Shown: positions 48,819-58,087 of the stretch, piece by piece
How positions within the stretch are numbered: the stretch's first letter is position 1
How the letters are laid out: the number at the start of each line of letters is the position of its first letter
From: Methylocystis sp. L43
GTDB taxonomy: Bacteria; Pseudomonadota; Alphaproteobacteria; Rhizobiales; Beijerinckiaceae
Assembly (NCBI RefSeq): GCF_015709525.1
Contig: NZ_JADNRA010000026.1
Location: 1 to 64,000 of the forward strand
Length of the DNA stretch: 64,000 bases
Reading direction: 5' to 3'
Notes under the pieces: model-generated
Told to the model about the DNA's origin: nothing
Database searches by the model: none
Seen by the model: the letters and a program-made list of their open reading frames with translations, nothing else
Program-made: the position numbers and the translations under genes

Positions 48819-50144
48819 TTAGCGCGGCTGAGAAGGGGCGTTCGCCGCCGGGCGCCAGCTGTAGTCGTCGGCGCGATTGCTGCGCGGATTCTGATCCCCG
48901 CCCTCGACGAAAACATGCCGCGCGAGCGCCTGCGCGGGCGTGCCGGCGTCCGCCGCGGCTTTGCCCGCCGGGGTTCGCTTGGCGAGCTCTGTCGCCGCTC
49001 CGGCGCCCGTCAGTTGCTGCGTCGGGCCGACGGCAGGTCGTTCGGGCAAGCTCGGCGCCGCCGACGGCCCGCCGACGGGCGAGCGGAATACGATCGGCTG
49101 ACCGTCCGCTGGGGCCACCGCCACTGGTTGCTGGGGCGGAGTCGCACCCGCCGCCTCGGGCTGGGGCGTCGCCGGCGCGCCAGCGACTGGCGCCTGCTGG
49201 CGAGAGGCGTCGTAATATTTCTTGATCTCGCCTTCGACGAAATGGGCGACGCTGCGCGCGCCGGCATTGGTGAAGTGCACGCCGTCCGCAGAGCGCAGCT
49301 TGACGATCTGGCCGTTGATGTCCGGCCCGAAAGCGCTGTACTGCCCATGTTCGTCGGTCATCGCGTCCCAGAGATCGACATAGGGAATATTGGCGTGGGC
49401 CGCGCGCGCCTTGAAGATTTCATTGAGCTGCGCCATGTCGGCGGACAGGCGCTCGTTCTTCATGACCGGCAGACCGACCCAAATGACCGGAATATTCTTT
49501 TCCTTGAAAGCCGCAATCACCGCGTCGACCCGCGCTGCGTAGATCTCGCGCCAGCGCGGCGACAGCGGCTCGATTGATTCTTCGCCCTGCTGGATCGCTT
49601 GACGATCATTGCTGCCGAGCATGACGACGGCGACATTGATCTTTTGCGGGTCGGCGGCGATCTCTTTCGCCGCCTTGGGCCAATCGTAGAAGTCTTCGCG
49701 CACGAGACCGCTGCTCTCCCGGCCTTTTCGAAGAATGGCGACATCGGGGCGATCCGAAAACCCGTCTTTCAGGCCGTTGGCGAGAAGCAGTCCCAGGGTG
49801 TCGCCGATCGTCGCGACAAAGAACGTCGGCTGGGTAACGGCCGTGTTCTGAGCCTGGTCGGGGGCGGCGCCGTCCGTACGCTTCGCCGCGCGTCGCGGAT
49901 TGTCCGTCTGGCCGTGCCAGTATGTCGGGGCGCGATTCTCGCGGTGCGGCATGATCCGTCGCACTCTTGGCTCGCCGCGAGGCCCCCAGCCATGCTGCGG
50001 ATGGCCGCCAAAGATGCCGCCAAAGAATTCCGTAAAGGGGTCCTGCGCGAAGGACGCGCCGGGCGTCGCGCTCGTCAACAATGCGCCAAGAAAGAGCGCC
50101 ATAATACGGCGCAGGGTTTGTACGCTCCTAGACATAGCCGCCAT
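48819..50144 (-). CDS. DUF459 / SGNH-hydrolase-like exported protein
   Basis: A 441-residue exported protein. After the signal peptide comes a basic/His segment, then an SGNH domain (about 105-330): GDTL in the place of the GDS motif, VVMLGSNDRQ, and DGVHFTNAGA with the Asp-His pair. The nucleophile Ser is replaced by Thr, as in many DUF459 members that lack Ser. The tail (about 340-441) is Pro/Ala/Gln-rich. ATGs at 50144 and 50135 are possible starts. DUF459 proteins may act on cell-envelope acyl or acetyl groups, but activity is unproven. Confidence 0.82.
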   Translation of the reverse strand: MAAMSRSVQTLRRIMALFLGALLTSATPGASFAQDPFTEFFGGIFGGHPQHGWGPRGEPRVRRIMPHRENRAPTYWHGQTDNPRRAAKRTDGAAPDQAQNTAVTQPTFFVATIGDTLGLLLANGLKDGFSDRPDVAILRKGRESSGLVREDFYDWPKAAKEIAADPQKINVAVVMLGSNDRQAIQQGEESIEPLSPRWREIYAARVDAVIAAFKEKNIPVIWVGLPVMKNERLSADMAQLNEIFKARAAHANIPYVDLWDAMTDEHGQYSAFGPDINGQIVKLRSADGVHFTNAGARSVAHFVEGEIKKYYDASRQQAPVAGAPATPQPEAAGATPPQQPVAVAPADGQPIVFRSPVGGPSAAPSLPERPAVGPTQQLTGAGAATELAKRTPAGKAAADAGTPAQALARHVFVEGGDQNPRSNRADDYSWRPAANAPSQPR

Positions 50145-50270
50145 TATAGCGCGTCCCGAACGTCTTGGCATCCTTGTTGCGATTCTTCGCTTAATAGTGT
50201 GCCGCATAGCCTTGACGCATGGAGCGGTTTTGGCGTCAATCGTCAGCAATTGGGATATAGGAGAAGCGAG

Positions 50271-50747
50271 ATGCGGCGCCGTAACCGGGGATCTGGCCGA
50301 GTTTGGACGCGAGCCGCCGCGACCGCGCTTTTCGCGCTTGCTGCGGCCACGGCGGCCGCCCAGCCCGCACGCGAGGAAAACCCGCCGGCCGAATTTCGAA
50401 TTCTACCTTACTCCGGCCTGACGCCCTACTGCATCGATCCGACGATTCTCAACGAAGTCGTCAAGGGTTTTGCTGCAAGAGAAGCCTGGTTTTGGAATTC
50501 GCCTCTGGTCATTGTGGCCTTTGACGGCGTCGAGGACATCGGCGCCCGCAACAACGGCCTGAGCTATATTCCCCGTCGCTATTGTCGCGCACTGGCGCTT
50601 TTTAACGACGGCGTAAGACGCGAGGTCGTCTACAATATTGGAGAATCCTTGGGCTTTATCGGCGCGGGACCTGGCGTGACATGGTGCGTCGTCGGGCTGG
50701 ACCGCAATCATGCGTTCAGTCCTAATTGTCGAGCCGCAGGGCCTTAG
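50271..50747 (+). CDS. Exported conserved protein of unknown function
   Basis: A 158-residue protein with a signal peptide (about 1-30) and a small domain with four or more cysteines: YCIDPTILNEVVKGFAAREAWFW, YIPRRYCRALAL, and WCVVGLDRNHAFSPNCRAAGP. The pattern is familiar from Rhizobiales hypothetical proteins. AGGAGA before the ATG is strong. RNase T2 follows 24 bases later and is probably co-transcribed. Confidence 0.8.
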   Translation: MRRRNRGSGRVWTRAAATALFALAAATAAAQPAREENPPAEFRILPYSGLTPYCIDPTILNEVVKGFAAREAWFWNSPLVIVAFDGVEDIGARNNGLSYIPRRYCRALALFNDGVRREVVYNIGESLGFIGAGPGVTWCVVGLDRNHAFSPNCRAAGP

Positions 50748-50771
50748 CGTCCTTTTGCAGAGTCTTTTGAA

Positions 50772-51479
50772 ATGAGAAGAGTTTTCGTTCGTTGCGCCGC
50801 ATGGGCGCTCATTGTCGGCGCGGTGGCGTCAGGCGGATTTTTCGGCGCTATCGCGAAGGAAGGCGACTGCACGGCGGAGGATTGCGCCAATCGCGCGGCC
50901 TCGCGGGTCGGCGCGGCGCATGACTTCGACTTCTACGTGCTGGCGCTCAGCTGGTCGCCCGGCTTCTGCCTAGGCGTCGAAGGCGCGCGCGACCAATGCG
51001 AGCCGGGAAAGGGACTCGGCTTCGTCGTTCACGGGCTTTGGCCGCAGTATGAAAGCGGCGTCCCGAGCGAATGTCCGGGCGCGCGCTCTCCATCGCGCGT
51101 CGCGATCGAAAAAGCGGCAGGCTTGTTTCCCGACGAGCGGCTGGCGCGTTACGAGTGGCGCAAGCATGGAGTCTGCAGCGGCAAAAGCCCGAGCGACTAT
51201 TTCGCCGACGTGGCGCGCGCCCACGCCGCCCTGGCCATCCCGCCGCTTTTCGTCAAGCCCACCCGCGACCAGACCTTTACGCCGATCGACGTCGAGCGCG
51301 CCTTCTATGAAGCCAATCCTCGGCTGCGGCCCGGCATGATGGCGGTGTCCTGCCGCCGGGGCGTCATGGACGGCGTACGCATCTGCCTGTCCAAGGACCT
51401 GCGCGAGTTTCGCGCCTGTCCTGCCGTTGCGCAGCGCGGTTGCCACGTTCGAGAAATCAGCGCGCCGGCGCCGCTGTAG
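50772..51479 (+). CDS. RNase T2 family ribonuclease, exported
   Basis: A 235-residue periplasmic RNase with a signal peptide (about 1-28). The two conserved active-site segments are FVVHGLWPQY (CAS-1, His) and YEWRKHGVCSG (CAS-2, His and Lys), and cysteines for disulfides are spread through the chain. It cleaves RNA to 2',3'-cyclic products. It ends four bases before rlmJ, but the function of the latter is unrelated. Confidence 0.92.
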   Translation: MRRVFVRCAAWALIVGAVASGGFFGAIAKEGDCTAEDCANRAASRVGAAHDFDFYVLALSWSPGFCLGVEGARDQCEPGKGLGFVVHGLWPQYESGVPSECPGARSPSRVAIEKAAGLFPDERLARYEWRKHGVCSGKSPSDYFADVARAHAALAIPPLFVKPTRDQTFTPIDVERAFYEANPRLRPGMMAVSCRRGVMDGVRICLSKDLREFRACPAVAQRGCHVREISAPAPL

Positions 51480-51483
51480 CCAT

Positions 51484-52329
51484 ATGAACTATCGCCACGG
51501 GTTTCACGCCGGCAATTTCGCCGACGTCTTCAAACATGCGCTGCTTGTGCGCCTCCTGGTCTATCTGAGGCGCAAGGAGACGCCGTTTCGCGTGATCGAT
51601 ACGCACGCAGGAGAGGGCGCCTATGATCTTTCAGCGGAGGAGGCGGAGCGCACGCGCGAGTGGCGCGGCGGCGTTGGACGTCTCGCTGATCTTTCCGGCG
51701 CGAGTGCGGAAGTTCGCGCGCTGCTTGCGCCCTACATCGATTGTCTCGGGTCGCGCGATCACGAGGGAAAGCCCGCGCTCTATCCAGGTTCGCCGGCGAT
51801 CGCGCAGAAATTGATGCGCTCGCAGGACCGCGCCATTTTCTGCGAGCTGCGGCCTGACGCCTTCTTGGCGCTGCGTCGCCGGTTCGCACGCGACGAGCGC
51901 GTTAAGGCGATTCATATCGACGGCTATGTGGGGCTAGGCGCTTATGTCCCGCCGAAGGAGCGGCGCGGGATCGCGTTGATTGATCCGCCTTTCGAGCGCG
52001 AGGACGAGTTCGAGGCCGCTTTTGACGCCTTCATTAAATCATATGCAAAGTGGAATTCTGGAATTTACGCCTTGTGGCATCCCGCAAAGAGCGATCGGGA
52101 CGTTCGAAAATTCCAAAGCAGATTTAGGGAAAGCGGCATACGCCGCATCCTGCAGCTTTCGTTGCGCATTGGCGGAAATGGAGAGGGATTGCGCAGCTGC
52201 GGAATGGCGGTCGTCAATCCGCCATTCGTGTTCGAAGCAGAGGCGCGAACGCTCCTTGCCTTCCTCGCTGCACGGATGGCGCAAGGCGAAGGCGCGGGCT
52301 GCGAGATTGCGTGGCTCGCGGGCGAATGA
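51484..52329 (+). CDS. rlmJ: 23S rRNA (adenine-2030-N6)-methyltransferase
   Basis: A 281-residue SAM-dependent methyltransferase. MNYRHGFHAGNFADVFKHA is the diagnostic RlmJ N-terminus, DTHAGEGAYDL is the SAM site, and ALIDPPFE is the catalytic motif. An upstream in-frame reading lies within the RNase T2 gene and is not used. Confidence 0.93.
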   Translation: MNYRHGFHAGNFADVFKHALLVRLLVYLRRKETPFRVIDTHAGEGAYDLSAEEAERTREWRGGVGRLADLSGASAEVRALLAPYIDCLGSRDHEGKPALYPGSPAIAQKLMRSQDRAIFCELRPDAFLALRRRFARDERVKAIHIDGYVGLGAYVPPKERRGIALIDPPFEREDEFEAAFDAFIKSYAKWNSGIYALWHPAKSDRDVRKFQSRFRESGIRRILQLSLRIGGNGEGLRSCGMAVVNPPFVFEAEARTLLAFLAARMAQGEGAGCEIAWLAGE

Positions 52330-52402
52330 GCTGATCAAGTTTCCGAGCCGGCTTTGGCCGGCCTCGGAAGAGTAACTCAAACTCAGGAGCGCATTGTCGC
52401 GC

Positions 52403-52639
52403 TCACCAGCGGCGGCGCCAACGACGACGCCGAGCTCGCCGCCAATATCGACGGCGGCGCCACCAGCTTTTTTCGATCGTTGCGTTCTCCATGTCTTCAG
52501 GCGTGGCGACGCCGAGTTCGGGGCGCGCGGGAGTCACTCCTTCTTGCGGCGCCAGACCAGGAAGCGCCTGCGCTTGCGACACGACGACAGTCGCGCCAAG
52601 GCCGGCGAGCAGCGCCGTAATGAATGTGCGTCGTTCCAT
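52403..52639 (-). CDS. Small exported protein with an Arg/Trp-rich tail
   Basis: A 78-residue protein. A Tat-like start (MERRTFITALLAGLGATVVV) ends at AQA; a short Pro-rich middle follows. The last ~20 residues are almost entirely Arg and Trp with one Tyr. Such tails are known in small alphaproteobacterial proteins, sometimes labelled protamine-like; function unknown. GGGAGAGG precedes the ATG at 52639. A 6-bp hairpin stands in its leader (52656-52675). Confidence 0.75.
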   Translation of the reverse strand: MERRTFITALLAGLGATVVVSQAQALPGLAPQEGVTPARPELGVATPEDMENATIEKSWWRRRRYWRRARRRRWRRRW

Positions 52640-52809
52640 CTTAACCTCTCCCTGCCAGCAGGACTTGAACTGCTGCGCCGTCATGCATGGTCGGTCTTTC
52701 GACATCTGGCCCAATATGCGCGCTTATCAAGTCCATCTCGCGGAGTCCCCAAGGTTGATGGTCCCCATAACGCCGTTGTTGGTTTCGTAATCCGATGGTA
52801 GGAGCGGCC

Positions 52810-53406
52810 ATGCTCATCTTGCGTTATTCTCCCGCTTCGCCCTACGCCAGGAAGATCCGAATCGCCGCCGAATTGCTCGGCTTGTCGAAAAGGATCGAAA
52901 TCGTAGCCGCCGATGCGGCCGATCCCGCCGACAGTCTGCGGCGTCAAAATCCCCTCGGTAAAATCCCGACGTTGGTTATGGAGGACGGATCGTCGCTGCA
53001 TGACAGTCGCGTCATCGCCGAATATCTGGATCATCTCGCCGGCGGCGGGCGGATTATTCCGACCGAACCGATGGCCCGCTTCGCGGCCTTGCGGCTGCAA
53101 GCGCTCGGCGACGGGATCAATGACGCCGCTCTATTGATCCGCTATGAGACCTTTAACCGCCCAGAAGCATTGCGTTACGAGGAAGCGATCGCGCTTCAGC
53201 AAGGCAAGATCGATCGGGCGCTCGGCGCGCTCGACGCCGCTCCGCCAGCCGGTTCGGTCGACATCGGCCATATCGCGGTCGCCTGTGCGCTTGGCTATCT
53301 TGATTTGCGTTTCTCTGGCGCATGGCGAGAGAACCACCAGCGTCTCGTCTCGTGGCTTACGGAATTTGCACGCGCCGTCCCGGCCTTCGACGCGACGAAG
53401 GTCTAA
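52810..53406 (+). CDS. Glutathione S-transferase family protein
   Basis: A 198-residue protein: N-terminal thioredoxin-like domain (SPASPYARKIRIAAELLGL, NPLGKIPTL, DSRVIAEYLD) and C-terminal helical domain. Ser in SPASPYARK is the likely glutathione contact. Substrate is unknown. AGGAG lies six bases before the ATG at 52810. It converges with the LysM gene. Confidence 0.92.
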   Translation: MLILRYSPASPYARKIRIAAELLGLSKRIEIVAADAADPADSLRRQNPLGKIPTLVMEDGSSLHDSRVIAEYLDHLAGGGRIIPTEPMARFAALRLQALGDGINDAALLIRYETFNRPEALRYEEAIALQQGKIDRALGALDAAPPAGSVDIGHIAVACALGYLDLRFSGAWRENHQRLVSWLTEFARAVPAFDATKV

Positions 53407-53471
53407 TTCGGCCCCAGCGCATATGGCGCCTGTCCGGGAGATCTGCTCTGCCAAGAAGCGAAGCTGTCAGC

Positions 53472-53825
53472 CTATTTGCTGGCGATTTCGCTTGGCGGCT
53501 TCCACTCGCCCCCAGCCGAGGGACCAGTCTGTGCGTCTGGGATGCGCAGTCGTTGACCCGGTTGGATTTTGTCGGGATCCGTCAGCATCGGCCGATTGGC
53601 CTCGAAGATCTCCATATATTTGGCGCCCTTGCCGGCGCCGTAATGCTCTTCGGCGATCTTCCACAGCGTGTCGCCTGGCTTCACGACGTAGAAGGTCTCT
53701 GTAGCGGACGACCCTGCGGCTGCGGGCTTCTCTTCGACCTTAGGGGTAGCCGCGGCCGTTTTCTTGAGCGCGTCTGGGGCAGGCCCCGGTTTGCCTTTTC
53801 CGGTCAGAAAATCCAAAAGTCCCAT
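53472..53825 (-). CDS. LysM-domain protein
   Basis: A 117-residue protein starting MGLLDFLTGKGKP, with an Ala/Lys-rich linker and one LysM domain (YVVKPGDTLWKIAEEHYGAGKGAKYMEIFEANRPML...IQPGQRLRIP). It resembles the YgaU/Kbp group without the BON domain. There is no signal peptide. LysM usually binds peptidoglycan, though the cytosolic Kbp binds potassium. AAGGAG precedes the ATG. Confidence 0.88.
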   Translation of the reverse strand: MGLLDFLTGKGKPGPAPDALKKTAAATPKVEEKPAAAGSSATETFYVVKPGDTLWKIAEEHYGAGKGAKYMEIFEANRPMLTDPDKIQPGQRLRIPDAQTGPSAGGEWKPPSEIASK

Positions 53826-54033
53826 GCTGGAGTCTCCTTCGTAGGTCCGGCCATTCACGCCGGATGCGACTGATCTATTGTAGCGCTCCGCTCGCAACTC
53901 GCGAGTGTAGGCGTGTCCGAAAGGCAGCGCTAGGGCGCGACTTCCGAGCAATCCTAGCCGGCCAGCAGCGGGTTATGGCGGCGAAAGGCGCGCCGTCTCG
54001 CGAAAGCGCGCAAAATCTCCTATACCCCTCGCC

Positions 54034-54558
54034 ATGACAGATGCCCCCGTAGCGACCGTGCGGACCGCCCTTTACCCCGGGAGTTTCGACCCGTTGACCT
54101 TTGGCCATCTCGACGTGATGGGGCAGGGTGGGGCGCTGTTCGATAAGATCGTGGTCGCCATCGGCGTGCACCACGGCAAGGAGCCCTGGCTCTCTTTCGA
54201 CGAGCGCGCGGCGGTCATTCGCGCCGCCTGCGCCGGACTGGGCGCATCTTGCGCATTCGAGGTCGCGCGCTTTGACGGTCTTGTCGTCGAGGCGGCGCGC
54301 CAGCACGGCGCCTGCGCCATTCTACGAGGTTTGCGCGACAGCGCCGATTTCGACTATGAGATGCAGATGGCGGGGATGAACGGGACGCTCGCGCCCGACA
54401 TTCGCACTGTTTTCCTGCCAGCTTCGCCAGGGCTACGCCATGTCAGCGGAACCTTCGTGCGCCAGATCGCGGCGCTTGGCGGCGACGTGTCGGCCTTTGC
54501 GCCGGCCGCCTCCGTCGCCGCACTTGAACGCGCCGTCAAAAGGCGCGGCAACAAATAG
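54034..54558 (+). CDS. coaD: Phosphopantetheine adenylyltransferase
   Basis: A 174-residue enzyme making dephospho-CoA from 4'-phosphopantetheine and [21 protein letters not shown] is the nucleotidyltransferase signature with the T/HxGH motif; [19 protein letters not shown] and the late [14 protein letters not shown] are also typical. Two cyclophilin genes follow on the same strand. Confidence 0.95.
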   Translation: MTDAPVATVRTALYPGSFDPLTFGHLDVMGQGGALFDKIVVAIGVHHGKEPWLSFDERAAVIRAACAGLGASCAFEVARFDGLVVEAARQHGACAILRGLRDSADFDYEMQMAGMNGTLAPDIRTVFLPASPGLRHVSGTFVRQIAALGGDVSAFAPAASVAALERAVKRRGNK

Positions 54559-54567
54559 GGGGGCTTC

Positions 54568-55119
54568 ATGAATTTCACGCGCCGTCTCATCCTTGCCGCT
54601 GCGGCCGCCGCCGCGCTTAGCGCCATGCCTGCCAGCGCGGCAGATGATCGTCTGCTCTACCTCGACACGAAGGACGGCCGCGTCACCATCAAGCTGCGGC
54701 CTGATCTCGCGCCCAAGCATGTCGAGCGTATTGAGAAGCTCGCGAAGGAGCATTTCTACGACGGTATTGTCTTCCATCGCGTCATAGACGGCTTTATGGC
54801 GCAAGCTGGCGATCCAACCGGCACCGGAATGCAAGGTTCGCGCTATACGGATCTGAAGGCCGAGTTTACGGATACGCCGTTCAAGCGCGGCACAGTTGGA
54901 ATGGCGCGCGAAGGCGGCGACGTCAATTCCGGCAATTCGCAGTTCTTCATCGTCTATGCAGACGCGCCGCAGCTCAACGGCAAATACACCGTATTCGGCG
55001 AGGTGGTCTCCGGCATGGACGTCGTCGACAAGATCAAGAAGGGTTCAAAGTCCAATAACGGTATGGTCGAGAATCCGGACAAGATCATCAAGATGCGCGT
55101 CGCTGGCGACGAGAGCTGA
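54568..55119 (+). CDS. Periplasmic peptidyl-prolyl cis-trans isomerase (cyclophilin)
   Basis: A 183-residue cyclophilin with a signal peptide (about 1-24, ending SAA). The active-site region is FYDGIVFHRVIDGFMAQAGDP, and NSGNSQFFIVYAD and GEVVSGMDVVDKIKKG follow. It should speed folding of exported proteins. It starts nine bases after coaD and is followed by a paralogue. Confidence 0.93.
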   Translation: MNFTRRLILAAAAAAALSAMPASAADDRLLYLDTKDGRVTIKLRPDLAPKHVERIEKLAKEHFYDGIVFHRVIDGFMAQAGDPTGTGMQGSRYTDLKAEFTDTPFKRGTVGMAREGGDVNSGNSQFFIVYADAPQLNGKYTVFGEVVSGMDVVDKIKKGSKSNNGMVENPDKIIKMRVAGDES

Positions 55120-55130
55120 GATCCAAATGC

Positions 55131-55157
55131 GTTATGTCCGCGCTTGTCGGGCATAAC
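55131..55157. other. Stem-loop between the cyclophilin genes
   Basis: GTTATGTCCG (55131-55140) pairs with CGGGCATAAC (55148-55157) with one mismatch; a second inverted repeat CCGGGC/GCCCGG lies at 55181-55195. No T tract follows either, so termination is uncertain. Confidence 0.5.
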
Positions 55158-55244
55158 GTAGCCGCCCCCTCCGCAAACAGCCGGGCCATGCCCGGTTGCA
55201 GCGCGTGAAGGACCGGCTTTTAGACAAGTGGAGAGGGAAACAGA

Positions 55245-55700
55245 ATGACCGAAGCCGCCGACACCATGACGCTTGAGACGACGAAAGGGCCGGTCGTCAT
55301 CAAATTTCGTCAGGACCTCGCGCCCAATCATGTCGCGCATATCAAGAAGCTCGTCTCGGAGGGCTTCTATGACGGCATCGTCTTCCATCGCGTGATCGAC
55401 GGCTTCATGGCTCAGACCGGATGCCCGCGCGGCACGGGCACGGGCGGGTCGCAATATCCAGACCTCAAGGCAGAGTTCAACAGCACGCCGCATGTGCGCG
55501 GAACCTGCTCGATGGCCCGCGCGCAAAGCCCCGACAGCGCCAATTCGCAGTTCTTCATCTGCTTCGATGATGCGCGCTTCCTCGACAACAAATATACGGT
55601 TTGGGGCGAAGTGATCTCCGGCATGGAGAATGTCGATAAGATCAAGCGCGGCGAACCGGTGAAAGATCCCGACAAGATCGTTAAGGCGACGTTGGGTTGA
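55245..55700 (+). CDS. ppiB: Cytosolic peptidyl-prolyl cis-trans isomerase (cyclophilin)
   Basis: A 151-residue cyclophilin with no signal peptide, close to its upstream neighbour: GFYDGIVFHRVIDGFMAQTGCPRGTGTGG, GTCSMARAQSPDSANSQFFICFDD, WGEVISGMENVDKI. The pair looks like a duplication with the first copy made periplasmic. GAGAGGG stands before the ATG. Confidence 0.94.
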   Translation: MTEAADTMTLETTKGPVVIKFRQDLAPNHVAHIKKLVSEGFYDGIVFHRVIDGFMAQTGCPRGTGTGGSQYPDLKAEFNSTPHVRGTCSMARAQSPDSANSQFFICFDDARFLDNKYTVWGEVISGMENVDKIKRGEPVKDPDKIVKATLG

Positions 55701-55868
55701 TCGAGTAACTCTGCAGCGTCGAGCTTCTGTTCAAGCATGCGCCCGCAGCCTTGGGCGCATGTGCAGTAAAGACCTGAGTTCGACGCGAGATTCGGAACTA
55801 TCTCTCCAGACGCTGGTTGCAAAGTATCGTTCGCCGAGACGGGCGAGCGGAACAGTGGAGAGTATCCG

Positions 55869-56579
55869 ATGAAATCGCTCAAGTTGTTGATCGCTACAGT
55901 AGCGGCGATCGCGCTTTCCGCCAGCGTGACAGCGAATGCAGCGCGCGATCGCACGGGCGCGAGTTCCAGCAAAAATCAGACTCAGTCTCGCAGCACTCAG
56001 CAGGAAAAGCCGGGCCAAGCCGTCAAGGATGCGGAGGATACGACATCTCGCAGCGGCTGGCGCGAGATGGGTCGCGATGACGACGCCGCGCCGAGCTGGC
56101 GAGGCAGCGCCGCGCGCGAACGGATGCGCGATCAGGACAGCCAGCCGGGCATGGACCGCACGGGCATGGACCGCACGGGCAGGGATCGGCAGACGACGAG
56201 AGGACGATCCGCCGCTGAAATGCGCGAATTGGAGCAGCTCGGCTCCGCCCGCGTGATTTTTTATAGGCTCGGACCTACCGACATGCGCATGTCGCAGCTG
56301 ATCGGCAGCGATGTCCGCAATCTGCAGAATGACGACATCGGCGAGATCGAGGACGTCATCTTCGACAATAACAGGAATTTGCGCGCGGTCATCGTCAGCG
56401 TCGGCGGTTTCCTCGGCATCGGCGAGCGCCATATCGCGATTGACCCGTCATCAATGGTCGTTTCCCGGAACGAAGATGGCGAGGTCGAAGCGGTTGTGAA
56501 CACGACTAGCGACGATCTGCGGAACGCTCCGGAGTTCCGATTCGACGAGCGTCGCCGGCGCGTCGGCTCATACCAATAA
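55869..56579 (+). CDS. PRC-barrel domain exported protein
   Basis: A 236-residue protein with a signal peptide (about 1-24, ending ANA), a Ser/Gln/Arg-rich, disordered middle that holds the GMDRT GMDRT GRDR repeat, and a C-terminal PRC-barrel (about 138-225: MRMSQLIGSDVRNLQNDDIGEIEDVIFD, VIVSVGGFLGIGERHIAI). PRC barrels bind partners in photosynthesis, RNA processing and envelope roles; this one's role is unknown. GGAG precedes the ATG. Confidence 0.85.
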   Translation: MKSLKLLIATVAAIALSASVTANAARDRTGASSSKNQTQSRSTQQEKPGQAVKDAEDTTSRSGWREMGRDDDAAPSWRGSAARERMRDQDSQPGMDRTGMDRTGRDRQTTRGRSAAEMRELEQLGSARVIFYRLGPTDMRMSQLIGSDVRNLQNDDIGEIEDVIFDNNRNLRAVIVSVGGFLGIGERHIAIDPSSMVVSRNEDGEVEAVVNTTSDDLRNAPEFRFDERRRRVGSYQ

Positions 56580-56669
56580 GCTCTCGCGGCGGCGCCGGTT
56601 GATCGGCAATCGGCGCCGCCGACCGTTCTGGCTTGACCTGACGGAGCTTATGGTTTTTGCAAGCTCCTT

Positions 56670-57758
56670 ATGCGCGTCGACCTCTTCGACTTCAACCTTC
56701 CGCAAGATAGCATCGCTCTTCGGCCCGCCGATCCCCGCGACAGCGCGCGTCTGCTCGTCGTTCCGGCCGGCGGATCCTTCCAGGACAGGATTGTTCTCGA
56801 TCTACCGGATTACCTTCGTCCGGGAGACGCGCTCGTCGTCAACGACTCGCGCGTCATTCACGCGCGGCTTTCCGGTCGGCGCTTTCGAGACGCGTTGAGC
56901 GCCCATGTCGAAGCGACGCTGATCGAACGGCTGGACGCTTCCCGCTGGCGCGCGCTGATGCGCCCGGCCAAGAAGCTCACGACGGGAGATCGCATTCGCT
57001 TCGCGCGCCGAGGCTGCGCGAAAGACGATGAGATCGGAAAGGCTGAGATTAACGCTCGCGTCGAAGCGAAAGGCGAAGACGGCGAGATCACGCTCGCTTT
57101 CGAGCTTCACGGACCGGCGTTGGACGAGGCGATCGAACAGTCGGGCGTCATGCCCCTCCCGCCTTATATCGCCGGCAAGCGTTCGGCCGACGCGCGCGAC
57201 GAAAGTGACTATCAGACGATCTTCGCGCGCGAAGCGGGCGCGGTCGCCGCGCCGACCGCCGGCCTCCACTTCACGCCGCAGCTGCTCGCAGCGATCGAAG
57301 CGCGCGGCGTTCGTCTTTACCGCGTGACGCTGCATGTGGGCGCAGGCACCTTTCTTCCCGTGAAGGCGGAGGACACGGACCTGCACAGGATGCATGAGGA
57401 GTTCGCGCGACTTGACGCTGAAACGGCGCAGGCGCTGAACGAGGTGCGGGCGGGAGGCGGGCGCATCGTCGCGGTCGGCACGACGGCGCTGCGCGTGCTG
57501 GAAAGCGCCGCGGACGACGCCGGACGGTTTGCGCCTTATGGTGCGCGCACCCGGATCTTCATCACGCCCGGCTACCGTTTCCGCGCTGTCGACATGCTGC
57601 TCACCAATTTCCATCTCCCGCGCTCGACGCTGTTCATGCTGGTCGCCGCGTTCGCCGGCCTCGAGCGCATGAAGGCCGCCTATGCGCATGCCATCGAAAG
57701 CGGCTATCGCTTTTATTCCTACGGCGACGCTTGCTTGCTTCAGCGTTGCGAAAAATGA
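56670..57758 (+). CDS. queA: S-adenosylmethionine:tRNA ribosyltransferase-isomerase
   Basis: A 362-residue enzyme that adds the epoxycyclopentane ring to preQ1 in tRNA on the way to queuosine. Motifs: [81 protein letters not shown] and the end [10 protein letters not shown]. Its stop overlaps the start of the next gene; tgt follows that. Confidence 0.96.
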   Translation: MRVDLFDFNLPQDSIALRPADPRDSARLLVVPAGGSFQDRIVLDLPDYLRPGDALVVNDSRVIHARLSGRRFRDALSAHVEATLIERLDASRWRALMRPAKKLTTGDRIRFARRGCAKDDEIGKAEINARVEAKGEDGEITLAFELHGPALDEAIEQSGVMPLPPYIAGKRSADARDESDYQTIFAREAGAVAAPTAGLHFTPQLLAAIEARGVRLYRVTLHVGAGTFLPVKAEDTDLHRMHEEFARLDAETAQALNEVRAGGGRIVAVGTTALRVLESAADDAGRFAPYGARTRIFITPGYRFRAVDMLLTNFHLPRSTLFMLVAAFAGLERMKAAYAHAIESGYRFYSYGDACLLQRCEK

Positions 57759-58087
57759 GCGCCGCCCGAGACGTGCGCATTGTAGCGCTGTGGCGCGACG
57801 ATCCGAAAGAAGCGCCGATGACCATTGATGCGCGGATTGACGATGCGCGCATCGTTTCGACATGGGATCTTTTCGGCGCATTTGCTCTCGACGCCGATGG
57901 CCTGCGTCCATTCATTCTACGGCGCGACGGACGAATCGACTTCGGTGTTGGAGAGAGCTGGCGATCTGACTTGCGCGAAGCGACGATAAAGGTCGGGTCA
58001 GAGTTCTCTGTGTGGTTCAATGAAAGCGACAGCGGCCGCTATCGCATCGTGAAGCTCGCCGTACTCGGCGCGAAGGACAACAAGTGA
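57755..58087 (+). CDS. Conserved protein of unknown function between queA and tgt
   Basis: A 110-residue, likely soluble protein. It starts inside the queA stop (ATGA) and ends inside the tgt start (GTGA), so it is translated with both. Sequence features ([48 protein letters not shown]) suggest a small beta-rich fold, but I recognise no family. Its place implies a link to queuosine, though it could be a chance operon member. Confidence 0.75.
   Translation: MSAARDVRIVALWRDDPKEAPMTIDARIDDARIVSTWDLFGAFALDADGLRPFILRRDGRIDFGVGESWRSDLREATIKVGSEFSVWFNESDSGRYRIVKLAVLGAKDNK

Noticed and set aside
52656-52675. T-arm-like sequence (GTTCAAGTCC on the minus strand) suggesting a tRNA
   Set aside because: No matching acceptor, D or anticodon stems are found around it; it is a simple 6-bp hairpin in a gene leader.
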